Shown here piece after piece: positions 20,095 through 28,254 of a DNA stretch of 43,216 nucleotides. This DNA comes from Candidatus Solibacter usitatus (GTDB lineage: Bacteria > Acidobacteriota > Terriglobia > Bryobacterales > Bryobacteraceae), in the NCBI GenBank assembly GCA_016185465.1, contig JACPNO010000033.1:1-43216 (forward strand), in the 5' to 3' direction. The position numbers and the translations under genes were made by a program. Positions within the stretch are counted from its first letter, which is position 1. Every line of letters starts with the position of its first letter. Below the pieces are notes generated by a model, which made no database searches, was not told the DNA's origin, and saw only the letters and a program-made list of their open reading frames with translations.

Positions 20095-20946
20095 ATGCAC
20101 GGCACCAATACGCTGAAGACGGTTGTACTGCTGGGGCTGCTGAGCGGCGTGCTGCTGGTGGGCGGGCAGGCGTTTGCCGGACGCAATGGCCTGTACATCG
20201 GCCTGGCTCTGGCGGTGGTGATGAACTTCGCCGGCTATTTCTTCTCCGATAAGATTGCTCTGGCTTCGTACTCCGCCGAGCCGGTGAGCGAGAGCGAAAA
20301 TCCGGAAGTGTACCGCCGCGTGGGGCCGCTGGTGCGCAATCTTACCCAGCGCATGGGTCTGCCCATGCCGAAACTGTGGCTGATCCCCGAGGATTCGCCC
20401 AACGCCTTTGCCACCGGCCGCAACCCGGCGCATGCTTCGGTGGCGTTCACGGTGGGCATTCTCGAGCTCATGGACAACCGCGAGCTGGAAGCGGTGATCG
20501 CCCATGAACTGGGGCATGTGCTGCATCGCGATATTCTGATCAGCTCCGTCGCAGCCACGCTGGCCGCGGCTATTATCTCTTCGGCGCGGATGGCGTTCTT
20601 TTTCGGCGGCTCCCGGCGCGATGATGATGACCGCGGCGGAGCGCTAGGCGGCATCCTGATGATCGTACTCGCACCGCTCGCCGCCATGCTGATTCAGATG
20701 GCCATTTCGCGCACGCGCGAATACGACGCCGACGCCGCGTCGGCAAAATATACGGGCACGCCGCACAACATGATCGCGGCGCTAACCAAGCTCGAAAGCT
20801 GGTCGCAGCGCATCCCCATGGAGGCGTCGCCGGCCACCGCGCACATGTTCATCATCAAGCCGTTCGGCGGGTTCTCGCTCGGGCGGCTCTTCTCGACCCA
20901 TCCTTCGACCGCCGACCGCATCGCGCGTCTTCAGGCCATGCGGTAA
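20095..20946 (+). CDS. htpX: Membrane zinc metalloprotease HtpX (M48)
   Basis: HtpX (283 residues) is an inner-membrane protease that degrades misfolded membrane proteins. Two N-terminal hydrophobic helices (TVVLLGLLSGVLLVGGQAF and NGLYIGLALAVVMNFAGYFF) precede the catalytic domain. HELGH at 137-141 supplies two zinc ligands and the general base, and Glu209 in TREYDADA is the expected third ligand. Two more hydrophobic stretches follow the HExxH. The ATG at 20095 is preceded by AGAAGGGG; the longer frame into clpB was rejected. It starts 13 bases after clpB and is probably co-transcribed, fitting a protein-quality-control unit. Confidence 0.95.
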   Translation: MHGTNTLKTVVLLGLLSGVLLVGGQAFAGRNGLYIGLALAVVMNFAGYFFSDKIALASYSAEPVSESENPEVYRRVGPLVRNLTQRMGLPMPKLWLIPEDSPNAFATGRNPAHASVAFTVGILELMDNRELEAVIAHELGHVLHRDILISSVAATLAAAIISSARMAFFFGGSRRDDDDRGGALGGILMIVLAPLAAMLIQMAISRTREYDADAASAKYTGTPHNMIAALTKLESWSQRIPMEASPATAHMFIIKPFGGFSLGRLFSTHPSTADRIARLQAMR

Positions 20947-20949
20947 AGA

Positions 20950-22110
20950 ATGATTGAAGTCCGCGTCAGCCGTAAAGCCGCGGACCGCGTGGCGTCGGGC
21001 CATCCCTGGATTTTTTCGAGCGATGTGGTCTCGGCCGAAGGCGCCTCATCCGGAATCGCCGTCAGAGTGATCGATCCGCGCGGCCGTGCCCTTGGGGTCG
21101 CGCACTACAGCAGTTCCTCCCAAATCTCCCTGCGCATGTTGTCGGGCGCGGTCAAGGAAATCGACCGCGCCTTTTTTCTGGAGCGAATCGCTGCCGCCTT
21201 CAGCCATCGCCGGAGCGTGGTGCGCGACACCGACGCTTATCGCCTGGTGCATGCCGAAGGCGACCTGCTCCCTGCCCTGATCGTGGACCGCTATGCGGAT
21301 TACGTGGTGATGCAGACCCTCGACCAGGGCATGGATTCGGCGCGCGACACAATCGCCTCCTGCCTGGCGGAACTGCTCGCGCCCGCCGCGATCGTCGCCC
21401 GCAACGATGCCGCGGTGCGCGACCGCGAAGCCCTGCCGCGGGAAACTTCTGTTTTGTCGGGCGAAGTTCCGGCCGCGGTCGCCGTGCGCATGAATGGAAT
21501 CACGTTCCACGCCGATCTGGTGGGCGGCCAGAAGACCGGCATCTATCTCGACCAGCGGGAAAACTATCTGGCCGCGGCCCGCTACGCGCATGGCCACGCC
21601 CTCGACTGCTTCACTTCGAGCGGGGGCTTTGCGCTCCATATGGCAGCGAAATGCGAATCGGTGGAAGCCGCCGATAGCAGCGCCGCCGCGCTCGCCCTGG
21701 CGGAGAAGAATCGCCAAGCCAACAACGCCGCCAATGTCGAGTTCCGCCAGGCGGATGCGTTCGAGCTGCTGGCGGGGTATGCCGCCCAGCGCCGCAAATT
21801 CTCGACGGTGGTTTTGGACCCGCCGGCTTTTGCCAAGTCCCGCAAGAATTTGGACGGCGCCATTCGAGGCTACAAGGAAATCAATCTAAGGGCGCTGCAG
21901 CTGCTTGAGCGCGGTGGAATTCTGGTCACTTGCTCCTGTTCCCACCACGTCAGCGAGGCCGCGCTGCTGGAGCTGGTGGCCGAGGCCTCGCTGGACGCTC
22001 GCCGCACCGTCCGCGTGCTGGAACGCCGCACGCAAGCTCAGGATCACCCCATTCTGCTGACGGTTCCGGAAACGCATTACCTGAAATGCCTGATCCTGCA
22101 AGTGATGTAA
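20950..22110 (+). CDS. RlmI-like 23S rRNA m5C methyltransferase
   Basis: This 386-residue protein has the architecture of the RlmI/YccW family: an N-terminal PUA-like RNA-binding domain (MIEVRVSRKAADRVASGHPW onward), a middle EEHEE-like domain, and a Rossmann SAM-dependent methyltransferase domain. The segments GGQKTGIYLDQRENY, LDCFTSSGGFALHMA (SAM-binding), VVLDPPAFAKSRKNL and LVTCSCSHHVSE (catalytic Cys region) are diagnostic. E. coli RlmI makes m5C1962 in 23S rRNA. The exact target here is inferred from the family, so no symbol is given. It begins three bases after htpX. Confidence 0.9.
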   Translation: MIEVRVSRKAADRVASGHPWIFSSDVVSAEGASSGIAVRVIDPRGRALGVAHYSSSSQISLRMLSGAVKEIDRAFFLERIAAAFSHRRSVVRDTDAYRLVHAEGDLLPALIVDRYADYVVMQTLDQGMDSARDTIASCLAELLAPAAIVARNDAAVRDREALPRETSVLSGEVPAAVAVRMNGITFHADLVGGQKTGIYLDQRENYLAAARYAHGHALDCFTSSGGFALHMAAKCESVEAADSSAAALALAEKNRQANNAANVEFRQADAFELLAGYAAQRRKFSTVVLDPPAFAKSRKNLDGAIRGYKEINLRALQLLERGGILVTCSCSHHVSEAALLELVAEASLDARRTVRVLERRTQAQDHPILLTVPETHYLKCLILQVM

Positions 22111-22152
22111 GCATTCCCAGATTTTTGCCGGTGGAGTGCCAGAGTTTGGTCC

Positions 22153-22174
22153 CGTTCCCCAGAATTGAGGAACG
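22153..22174 (+). terminator. Weak hairpin downstream of the methyltransferase gene
   Basis: CGTTCC (22153-22158) can pair with GGAACG (22169-22174) around a 10-base loop. No T-run follows, so this is at best a weak or factor-dependent terminator for the clpB-htpX-methyltransferase unit. The surrounding gap 22111-22318 otherwise holds the sigma54-type promoter of the next gene. Confidence 0.25.
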
Positions 22175-22214
22175 CCGGGTGGGATAAGTTATTGAAAAAT
22201 AATAGGCGGCATTT

Positions 22215-22229
22215 CGGCATTTGACTTGC
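22215..22229 (+). promoter_or_regulatory. Sigma54-type promoter of the first PEP-CTERM gene
   Basis: CGGCATTTGACTTGC has the -24 GG (22216-22217) and -12 GC (22228-22229) separated by exactly ten bases, with the flanking GGCA and TTGC of the sigma54 consensus. Transcription would begin near 22241, about 78 bases before the ATG. Sigma54-linked promoters and the PrsK/PrsR two-component system are known companions of PEP-CTERM genes, which makes the site more credible. A competing sigma70 reading (TTGACT at 22221) has only a poor -10. Confidence 0.55.
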
Positions 22230-22318
22230 GAGTCTACATCAACTTCATTCGAGGATGGAGTAGTGTATCGAGACGTACGCCAGTTCCCACAGCGTGGGCG
22301 GGTGTCAGGAGAAAAGCG

Positions 22319-23374
22319 ATGTTCCGACTTTCGGGTCTTGTAGTACTTGTTGCACTTTCGGTGGTTGTTCCCTGTTTTGCCGATATTTGCGGCGACGTCA
22401 GCGGGAACCTGGTAGCGAATTGCGGCTTCGAAACGGGCTCCTTCAGCAGCTGGACAACCGACGGTTTAAATAATACTTTTGTTATCAACGAGTTCAATCA
22501 GGGACCGAACTCGGGGGCCTATTTTGCCGCATTGGGGAACGTCGGATCCATCGGCACCATTTCCCAGACCCTCTCCACGGTGATCGGCCAGTCCTATAAC
22601 ATTAGCTTTTATTTTTCGAGCGATGGCGGGACCCCGAACAGCTTTGCGGCGTCGTTTGGATCGGACGTTCTGTATTCCGCCACTGACGCCCCCGCATCCG
22701 GCTACCAGCTTCTCTCGTTTACCGAAACGGCAACGTCAACCTCGACCGTTCTTAGTTTCAGCGAACGCAATGACCCCTCCTGGCTGGGGCTGGACGACAT
22801 CACGGTCACGCTGGCAGGATTGCAAAATTTCGGGTCTCTGACCAATTCTGGATTGACGGTGGACGGCGATGGATTCGAGCCGAACTGTTTCCCAGTGGGG
22901 TTTAACGGATGCTTCGGCCCTCTTGACCCTACCATTTCCATTCGCCTAGGTGGACGCTCGGAGGATATCAACGGCGCTTTCACTTTCGCTGCGGACGCCA
23001 ACGGAAATATCTCCTCCGAATTTGTCGACAGTGTGACCGGGATTAACGACATTCTCCTCCAGACTCCGCTCGATCCGGCGCAGCTGAGTCATGGCTACAC
23101 TTGTACCAGCTTCGATGACCAGGGCGGCATCCTCTTTCCCGCATGCGGGTTCAGGATCAATCCCGACAACCCAGCGCTCCTGGACATCCTTTTCGATGGG
23201 CCCGATATCATTCCGACCGGAACGCACTTTACCATCAGCGGAGACGGTTGGGTTCTGCCGGCTGCAAATGTTGTCACTTCTCCGGTGCCGGAACCGGCGT
23301 CCTGGGTGTTGCTGGTGACTGTTGCCGCGGGATTGATCGGTCGCCGAACATTTGTAAGACGGTCGCGATCCTAA
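22319..23374 (+). CDS. PEP-CTERM sorting domain protein (secreted)
   Basis: This 351-residue exported protein is destined for the exosortase/PEP-CTERM pathway. A signal peptide (MFRLSGLVVLVALSVVVPCFA) is followed by a beta-rich domain starting NLVANCGFETGSFSSW, of the kind common in PEP-CTERM proteins. A second module from about residue 175 to 310 contains GGILFPACGFRINPDNPALL. The sorting signal is VPEPASWVLL at 323-332, then a hydrophobic helix and the basic tail RRTFVRRSRS. The ATG at 22319 is supported by AGGAGA upstream; the frame is open further upstream without a usable site. The sigma54-type promoter suggests environmental regulation. Function beyond export and anchoring is unknown. 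Confidence 0.85.
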   Translation: MFRLSGLVVLVALSVVVPCFADICGDVSGNLVANCGFETGSFSSWTTDGLNNTFVINEFNQGPNSGAYFAALGNVGSIGTISQTLSTVIGQSYNISFYFSSDGGTPNSFAASFGSDVLYSATDAPASGYQLLSFTETATSTSTVLSFSERNDPSWLGLDDITVTLAGLQNFGSLTNSGLTVDGDGFEPNCFPVGFNGCFGPLDPTISIRLGGRSEDINGAFTFAADANGNISSEFVDSVTGINDILLQTPLDPAQLSHGYTCTSFDDQGGILFPACGFRINPDNPALLDILFDGPDIIPTGTHFTISGDGWVLPAANVVTSPVPEPASWVLLVTVAAGLIGRRTFVRRSRS

Positions 23375-23474
23375 GATCGGCGGATCCATTTTCGGGGCAG
23401 GAGTCTGAGGCTGGTTCTCCGCGTCTTCGTCGGGAAAATCCCAGAATTTAGTTCTTAAGCCGCTATTCACTCTG

Positions 23475-24110
23475 TTGTTTACCGCTTGGCTGCAGGCGGA
23501 CACCATCGATCCCAATCACTTTGTCATTTCCCTGAACGATAACCAGGAGACGGGCCAAAACGACACCGAAGGTACCGGTGGCTGGGGATCTGGCAGTTTT
23601 TTCACGGGAACACCCAACCCCGATCTGGATCCATTTACGCCCGGCAGTTGGAGTTGCTCTGTTGATGGCGAAACGGTCTCCTGTGGGCCAGACTCCTTCT
23701 TGTTGTTGGCCGAGCCACCGGACGACCCGCGCATCGGCACCAAGTTGGGCGGGCTTAGCCAAACCATTGACGGGACTTTTGGCTTTAACGCCAACGCCTT
23801 TGGTGGCGGCGCATTTGATTTCCAGAATGGTACGGGAGAACCCATCACCCAGTTGCTGCTCCATGCCGACATCGACAAAGACACATTGTTTGCAGGCGGG
23901 AGTTTCATTGCGTTTAACTGCGACGGCGGCGATGCCTTTGACCAATGCGGTTTCATCATCACCGACCCGCCCGGGAGCTTCTCGATCGACATCCTCTTCA
24001 GTGGCGGGCACATTGCGGCGACACCGGCCGTTCCGGAGCCCTCTACCTGGATGCTGTTTGGCACGGCCGCATGCGCTCTGCTGGCCCGCAAGGCTTTTCG
24101 GCGCGCTTAA
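23475..24110 (+). CDS. PEP-CTERM protein with defective 5' end
   Basis: The mature part is well formed, with a beta-rich region and CGFIITDPPGSFSIDILFSG, which resembles the second module of the preceding protein. It ends in a PEP-CTERM signal, VPEPSTWMLFGTAACALLAR with a basic tail (from residue 186). The only start codon in frame is TTG at 23475, giving MFTAWLQA, which lacks the charged start of a signal peptide. In the same frame the upstream bases encode LVLKPLFTLLFTAWLQA, a plausible signal-peptide core, but without ATG, GTG or TTG before an upstream stop at 23406. The gene may have lost its start or carry an upstream indel. It ends convergently, overlapping the kinase gene by four bases. 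Confidence 0.6.
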   Translation: MFTAWLQADTIDPNHFVISLNDNQETGQNDTEGTGGWGSGSFFTGTPNPDLDPFTPGSWSCSVDGETVSCGPDSFLLLAEPPDDPRIGTKLGGLSQTIDGTFGFNANAFGGGAFDFQNGTGEPITQLLLHADIDKDTLFAGGSFIAFNCDGGDAFDQCGFIITDPPGSFSIDILFSGGHIAATPAVPEPSTWMLFGTAACALLARKAFRRA

Positions 24111-27100
24111 GGTTTCTTCGGTTTTGGACTGAATTCAGCGACGAGTTTGGCAAATCCCGGATCGGCCCGGAGTTCTTTGAGCTCCGGGTCGGCCTGGGCT
24201 TCAGCGATCGAATAATTCTTCTGGAAGGCTAACCGCAAACCAGTAAGCGCTGCTTCTTTCTGCCCCGCCAGCGCGTTGATCACCGCTTCCCGGTAAATCA
24301 GACTGCTATCGTTCGCGTCGACCGAGCGGGCTCTGCGGATCCAGCTTTGCGCGAGGCCGGCGTCGCCCTTCTTGGAGTAAAAATCGGCCAGGCCCGCCAG
24401 AACGGTGGTGTCATTCGGATTCACCTCGTTAGCCTTCAGGGCGAGCGCGATGGCTTTGTCATACATCGCCAGCGATTTTTCCTTTTGCCCGGCCCAGCGG
24501 TAGGCATCGGCAAGATTGCCGACGGCAAGCTCCTGGTTGGGATTCAGCTCGACAGCCTTTTCAAAGCTCTTGACCGCATCGTTATATTGGCCAAGATAAA
24601 ACTGGGCGACGCCCAGATTGCTGTAAACGTCGTAGGACGGTTCCAGCTGCAGCGCTTTCTGAAAAGGGACAATCGATTCGTTCCAGCGGCCCTCGCGAAA
24701 GTAGGCGGCGCCCAGGTTGATATAGCCGGAAGTGTTGTCGGGTTCCAGCTCGGTGACGCGTTTGAACTGCTCCACCGCCTTCTCGTTCTCGCCAGTTTGA
24801 AAGTATGCCTGGCCAAGGTAGTTGTAGTTGAGAAAGTAGTACGGGTTAATCTCGACTGCTTTTTTCGCGGCCTGGATGGCTTCTTCCTTCCGGCCGTTGG
24901 CCAGATAAGCGAAGCCCAGACGGCGGTAGGCGTCATCCGAGTTAGGCGCCAGTTCGAGGGCGCGCTTCAGTTCCGCGATCGCCTCGTTGGTCTTTCCCGT
25001 GGTGCGGTAGACGCTGCCTAGCTCCAAATGAACTTCGGGCAATGCCTCATTGAGGCGCTGCGCCTGCTTGGCCGCGCCCAGGGCTTTCTCCGTCCAGGCG
25101 CTATCCTTGGTGAGGTCGTACATGTTCAGGCTGGCGTCGGCGAGTCCGGTATAGGCCAGGGCGAAGCGCGGATCGGTTTTGATGGCCTGGTTGTAGAAAT
25201 TCATGGCCGTGTCGAGGCGCTTGGCGTCCAGCGGGCCGCGCATGGTGTTGCGTCCGCGAAGATACAGCTGATAGGCGTCGATGTTCTCAGTGGGCCGGGA
25301 CGCGCCGCGCGCCATTTCCTCGTTCGTGCGTTTGACATCCAGCGCGTCGACCAGCTTGCTGTAAATCTGATCTTGAATAGTGAGCAGATCCTGCGGCACG
25401 CCGGTAAATTCCTGGGAAAACACCCTCTTTTTGCTGGCAATGTCGTCCAGGCTCACCACCACATTGATGCGGTCCTTATTTCCCTGCACGGTGCCTTGCA
25501 CGATCATCTTGACGCCCAGGCTGCGCGCGATTTTTTCGATTGGCTCGGCGGGATTGACCTTTTGCGCCAAGGCCGGCGACGCCATATAGACATCCTTCAA
25601 CTGGAACAGCTTCGCCGAAAGCGCTTCCTCCACGCCCTCTGCCGTAAACTTGAGCGACGCTTCGTCGCCCAGGACGCGGAATGGCAGCACGGCCAGGTAC
25701 TTTTGTTTGGCGGGCGAGGTAATGGATTCGCGCGTCGGCAGCACGCTGGCCAGCAGCAGAAGGGCGCGCTCGCGCACCGGCGTGATCGCCATCCCGATCC
25801 CTATCAGCAGCACCGCGGCGGCGCCGGCGATGAACCATTTTCCCTTGGCCAGCCGCCAGACCAGCGAGCGCTTGGGAGCGGTGCTGTAATCCAGATCGCG
25901 CCAGATTTCCCGCGCGTGCTGATAGCGCTCCTCGGGATCCTTTTCGAGACAGCGCATGATAATCTCGACCAGGTAATCGGGGAGCGCCGGATTTACCAGC
26001 TTCGGACTCTTGGGCTTTTGGGTAACGCGCTGATACATCACCTGCAGCGTGGATTCCCCGGGAAACGGAGAAACCTCCGTCACCATTTCGTACAGGATCA
26101 ATCCCAGCGAATAAATATCGCTGCGGGCGTCGGCGGGTTTGGACTCGGCCTGCTCCGGGGACATGTAGCGCGGCGTGCCCAGCACTTCGCCGGCGCGGGT
26201 CATGGTGGAGGCTTCGGCCTCGAGCGATTTGGCCAGGCCGAAATCGGAGACATAGATCTGATCGTCTTTATCCACCAGCACGTTGCGCGGCTTGAGGTCG
26301 CGATGCACCACGCCTTCGTTATGGGCGGCGTCGAGCGCCTGGCAGAGCTGTACGGCGAAATGGACGGCACGCTTCACCTCCATCCGGCCGGCCTCCTGCA
26401 TCAGCTCATGCAGGTCGCGGCCTTCCACGTACGCCATGGAAATGAACTTCACGCCATTCACGTCGCCCAGATCGTGAATCCGAAGGACATTCTTGTGGGA
26501 GATCTTGCTGGCCAGCAGCAATTCCTGCTTGAAGCGCTGCATGGAATTGGGGTCGCTGGCAAACTCGGTGCGCACCAGTTTCAGCGCGACAGTGCGATCC
26601 AGATCCTTATCGTGGGCGCGATAGACCTTGCCCATGCCGCCCTCGCCGATCAGTTTTTCGATGCGGTAGCGCGGGCCGAAATCCGAGCCGGGATCGAAGC
26701 TCAGCGGCGCATTCGCCATCACCGACGACTGCGGCCCGGAGGGCGACGCCAGATCCTGGATCAGCGCGCCCACCGATTGATAGCGCTTTTCCGGGCTGGT
26801 CTCCAGGAGCTTCATGACAATGTCGTTGAGCGCCTGCGGCACGCTTGGATCGATTTCCCGCGGCGGCACGGCCTTTTCCCGGGTGCGCTTGAGCAGCGTG
26901 GCCATCAGCGTATCGGCCTGGAAGGGCAGCTTGCCGGTTAGCAGCTCGTAGAAAATGATTCCCAGCGTGAACAGATCGCTGCGCGCATCGGCTTTATCGG
27001 CGCGCGCCTGTTCGGGCGACATGTAATCCGGCGTGCCCATCAACGCGCCGGTGCGGGTCATGCCAGCGGTTTCGAGTGAGCGCGCCAGGCCGAAGTCCAT

Positions 27101-27814
27101 CACCCAGACGTTGTTCTGGTCGTCCACCATGATGTTCTGCGGCTTCAAATCGCGATGGATGACGCTTACGTTGTGCGCCGCTTCCAGGCCGCGCGCGGTT
27201 TGCAGGATGATATCGACAGCGTCTTGCGGCGCTAGCTTTCCGCGCTCGACCAAAATGCTCTTAAGATCGCGGCCTTCGACGAAATCCATGGTGATGAACT
27301 TGCGTCCATCGGCCACGCCCAGATCGAAAATGCGGATGACGTTTTTGTGGGTCACCTGGCGGGCGAGAATCAGCTCCTGCTTGAAACGCTTCAGGATTTC
27401 AGGATTGCTGGCAAGCTCGGGGCGGATGACTTTGAGCGCCACCAGACGGTCCAGCTCACGATCGCGCGCTTTGTAAACCGCGCCCATCCCGCCTTCGCCC
27501 AGCAGCTTGATGATTTCGTAGCGCTCACCCACAATGTGGCCGGGCCCGAGGGCGGCGGATGGATCGCTTTGCTGCTGTTGAGGCGCGCGTTGAATGGGAA
27601 CCGACCACCCCGTCGGAGCGCCAGGCACGGGGGCAATGGTCGCGGCTTCGGACAAATCGACCTGAGTCTCCCCGCCATCTAGGTCGAGCTGGGTTTCCCC
27701 GCCATCGGCATCCATGGCAATCGTTTCACCGCCCAGCGGGACGGGCGTGGAACAGCGGGCGCAGGCTCGCGCTCCTTCGGGGATTCCGGTATGACAGACT
27801 GGACACTCCACCAT
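24107..27814 (-). CDS. Tandem double Ser/Thr protein kinase with TPR sensor region
   Basis: This is a 1235-residue membrane protein. An N-terminal zinc ribbon (Cys4, Cys7, Cys18, Cys21) precedes an acidic repeat with GGETQLDLDGGETQVDL. Kinase 1 (about 99-355) has GEGGMGAVYKA, Lys128, HRDLKPQN at 220-227, DFG at 240-242 and SPE at 266-268. Kinase 2 (about 383-640) has GEGGMGKVYRA, Lys412, HRDLKPRN at 504-511 and DFG at 524-526. Both look catalytically complete. One membrane helix (about 658-678) leads to an extracytoplasmic FlgO/CsgG-like domain (YLAVLPFRVLGDE, then LGVKMIVQGTVQG) at 705-830. Roughly nine to ten TPR units fill 845-1230. Single Hanks-type kinases with TPRs are common in Acidobacteria; two in one chain is unusual. 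Substrates are unknown. Confidence 0.93.
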   Translation of the reverse strand: MVECPVCHTGIPEGARACARCSTPVPLGGETIAMDADGGETQLDLDGGETQVDLSEAATIAPVPGAPTGWSVPIQRAPQQQQSDPSAALGPGHIVGERYEIIKLLGEGGMGAVYKARDRELDRLVALKVIRPELASNPEILKRFKQELILARQVTHKNVIRIFDLGVADGRKFITMDFVEGRDLKSILVERGKLAPQDAVDIILQTARGLEAAHNVSVIHRDLKPQNIMVDDQNNVWVMDFGLARSLETAGMTRTGALMGTPDYMSPEQARADKADARSDLFTLGIIFYELLTGKLPFQADTLMATLLKRTREKAVPPREIDPSVPQALNDIVMKLLETSPEKRYQSVGALIQDLASPSGPQSSVMANAPLSFDPGSDFGPRYRIEKLIGEGGMGKVYRAHDKDLDRTVALKLVRTEFASDPNSMQRFKQELLLASKISHKNVLRIHDLGDVNGVKFISMAYVEGRDLHELMQEAGRMEVKRAVHFAVQLCQALDAAHNEGVVHRDLKPRNVLVDKDDQIYVSDFGLAKSLEAEASTMTRAGEVLGTPRYMSPEQAESKPADARSDIYSLGLILYEMVTEVSPFPGESTLQVMYQRVTQKPKSPKLVNPALPDYLVEIIMRCLEKDPEERYQHAREIWRDLDYSTAPKRSLVWRLAKGKWFIAGAAAVLLIGIGMAITPVRERALLLLASVLPTRESITSPAKQKYLAVLPFRVLGDEASLKFTAEGVEEALSAKLFQLKDVYMASPALAQKVNPAEPIEKIARSLGVKMIVQGTVQGNKDRINVVVSLDDIASKKRVFSQEFTGVPQDLLTIQDQIYSKLVDALDVKRTNEEMARGASRPTENIDAYQLYLRGRNTMRGPLDAKRLDTAMNFYNQAIKTDPRFALAYTGLADASLNMYDLTKDSAWTEKALGAAKQAQRLNEALPEVHLELGSVYRTTGKTNEAIAELKRALELAPNSDDAYRRLGFAYLANGRKEEAIQAAKKAVEINPYYFLNYNYLGQAYFQTGENEKAVEQFKRVTELEPDNTSGYINLGAAYFREGRWNESIVPFQKALQLEPSYDVYSNLGVAQFYLGQYNDAVKSFEKAVELNPNQELAVGNLADAYRWAGQKEKSLAMYDKAIALALKANEVNPNDTTVLAGLADFYSKKGDAGLAQSWIRRARSVDANDSSLIYREAVINALAGQKEAALTGLRLAFQKNYSIAEAQADPELKELRADPGFAKLVAEFSPKPKKP

Positions 27815-27906
27815 TGCTGTCTCTATGGTTCCGGCTGCAACGCTCTCGTTTCACGTTATCGCAGAAAACGTTGAAATAGCAAGAGTTTGACCCTGCCCGC
27901 AGCCGC

Positions 27907-28227
27907 CTAAAAACGCTTGAGGCGCCCGTGAATTCTCTTGGCGAGTTTCTCTATTTCTTCCGTCTTCCGGAGGCTGGTCAGCGACAGCACGTGGCGATCG
28001 TCCTTTTCCAGCTCCTTTTTCAAACTCTCAGCCAGCTCAATAAGTTGCGCGGCATCCTGGATCGAGCGTTTGTGATCCTCTTTCAACAGCGCTTCCAGTT
28101 GTGACTTTCCACCAGGCAAGCGGGCTTCATTCGACATCGGACGGTGCTGGTGGGGAAAGTCCTGCGCGTAATTTGAAGTGATTCCTGCGGCCAGAAAAAG
28201 CGCGGCGGCGATGCGAAGGGTTGTCAT
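27907..28227 (-). CDS. Small secreted helical protein, unknown function
   Basis: This 106-residue protein has a clear signal peptide (MTTLRIAAALFLAAGITSNYA). The short mature chain is charged and mostly helical, including KSQLEALLKEDHKRSIQDAA and AESLKKELEKDDRHV. No known domain is recognised. It lies upstream of the kinase gene on the same strand with a 92-base gap. It is divergent from homoserine dehydrogenase, with only 27 bases between the two start codons. Confidence 0.7.
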   Translation of the reverse strand: MTTLRIAAALFLAAGITSNYAQDFPHQHRPMSNEARLPGGKSQLEALLKEDHKRSIQDAAQLIELAESLKKELEKDDRHVLSLTSLRKTEEIEKLAKRIHGRLKRF

Positions 28228-28254
28228 GTCACACCTGTTGTTATCATAGCCAAG

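Noticed and set aside
22226-22318. Earlier start for the first PEP-CTERM protein
   Set aside because: It would add 31 residues before a normal signal peptide and begin inside the predicted sigma54 promoter. The ATG at 22319 has its own ribosome-binding site.
25028-26941. 637-codon open frame on the plus strand within the double-kinase gene
   Set aside because: The opposite strand encodes two kinase domains with all motifs. The antisense product shows mirrored composition and no signal or domain.
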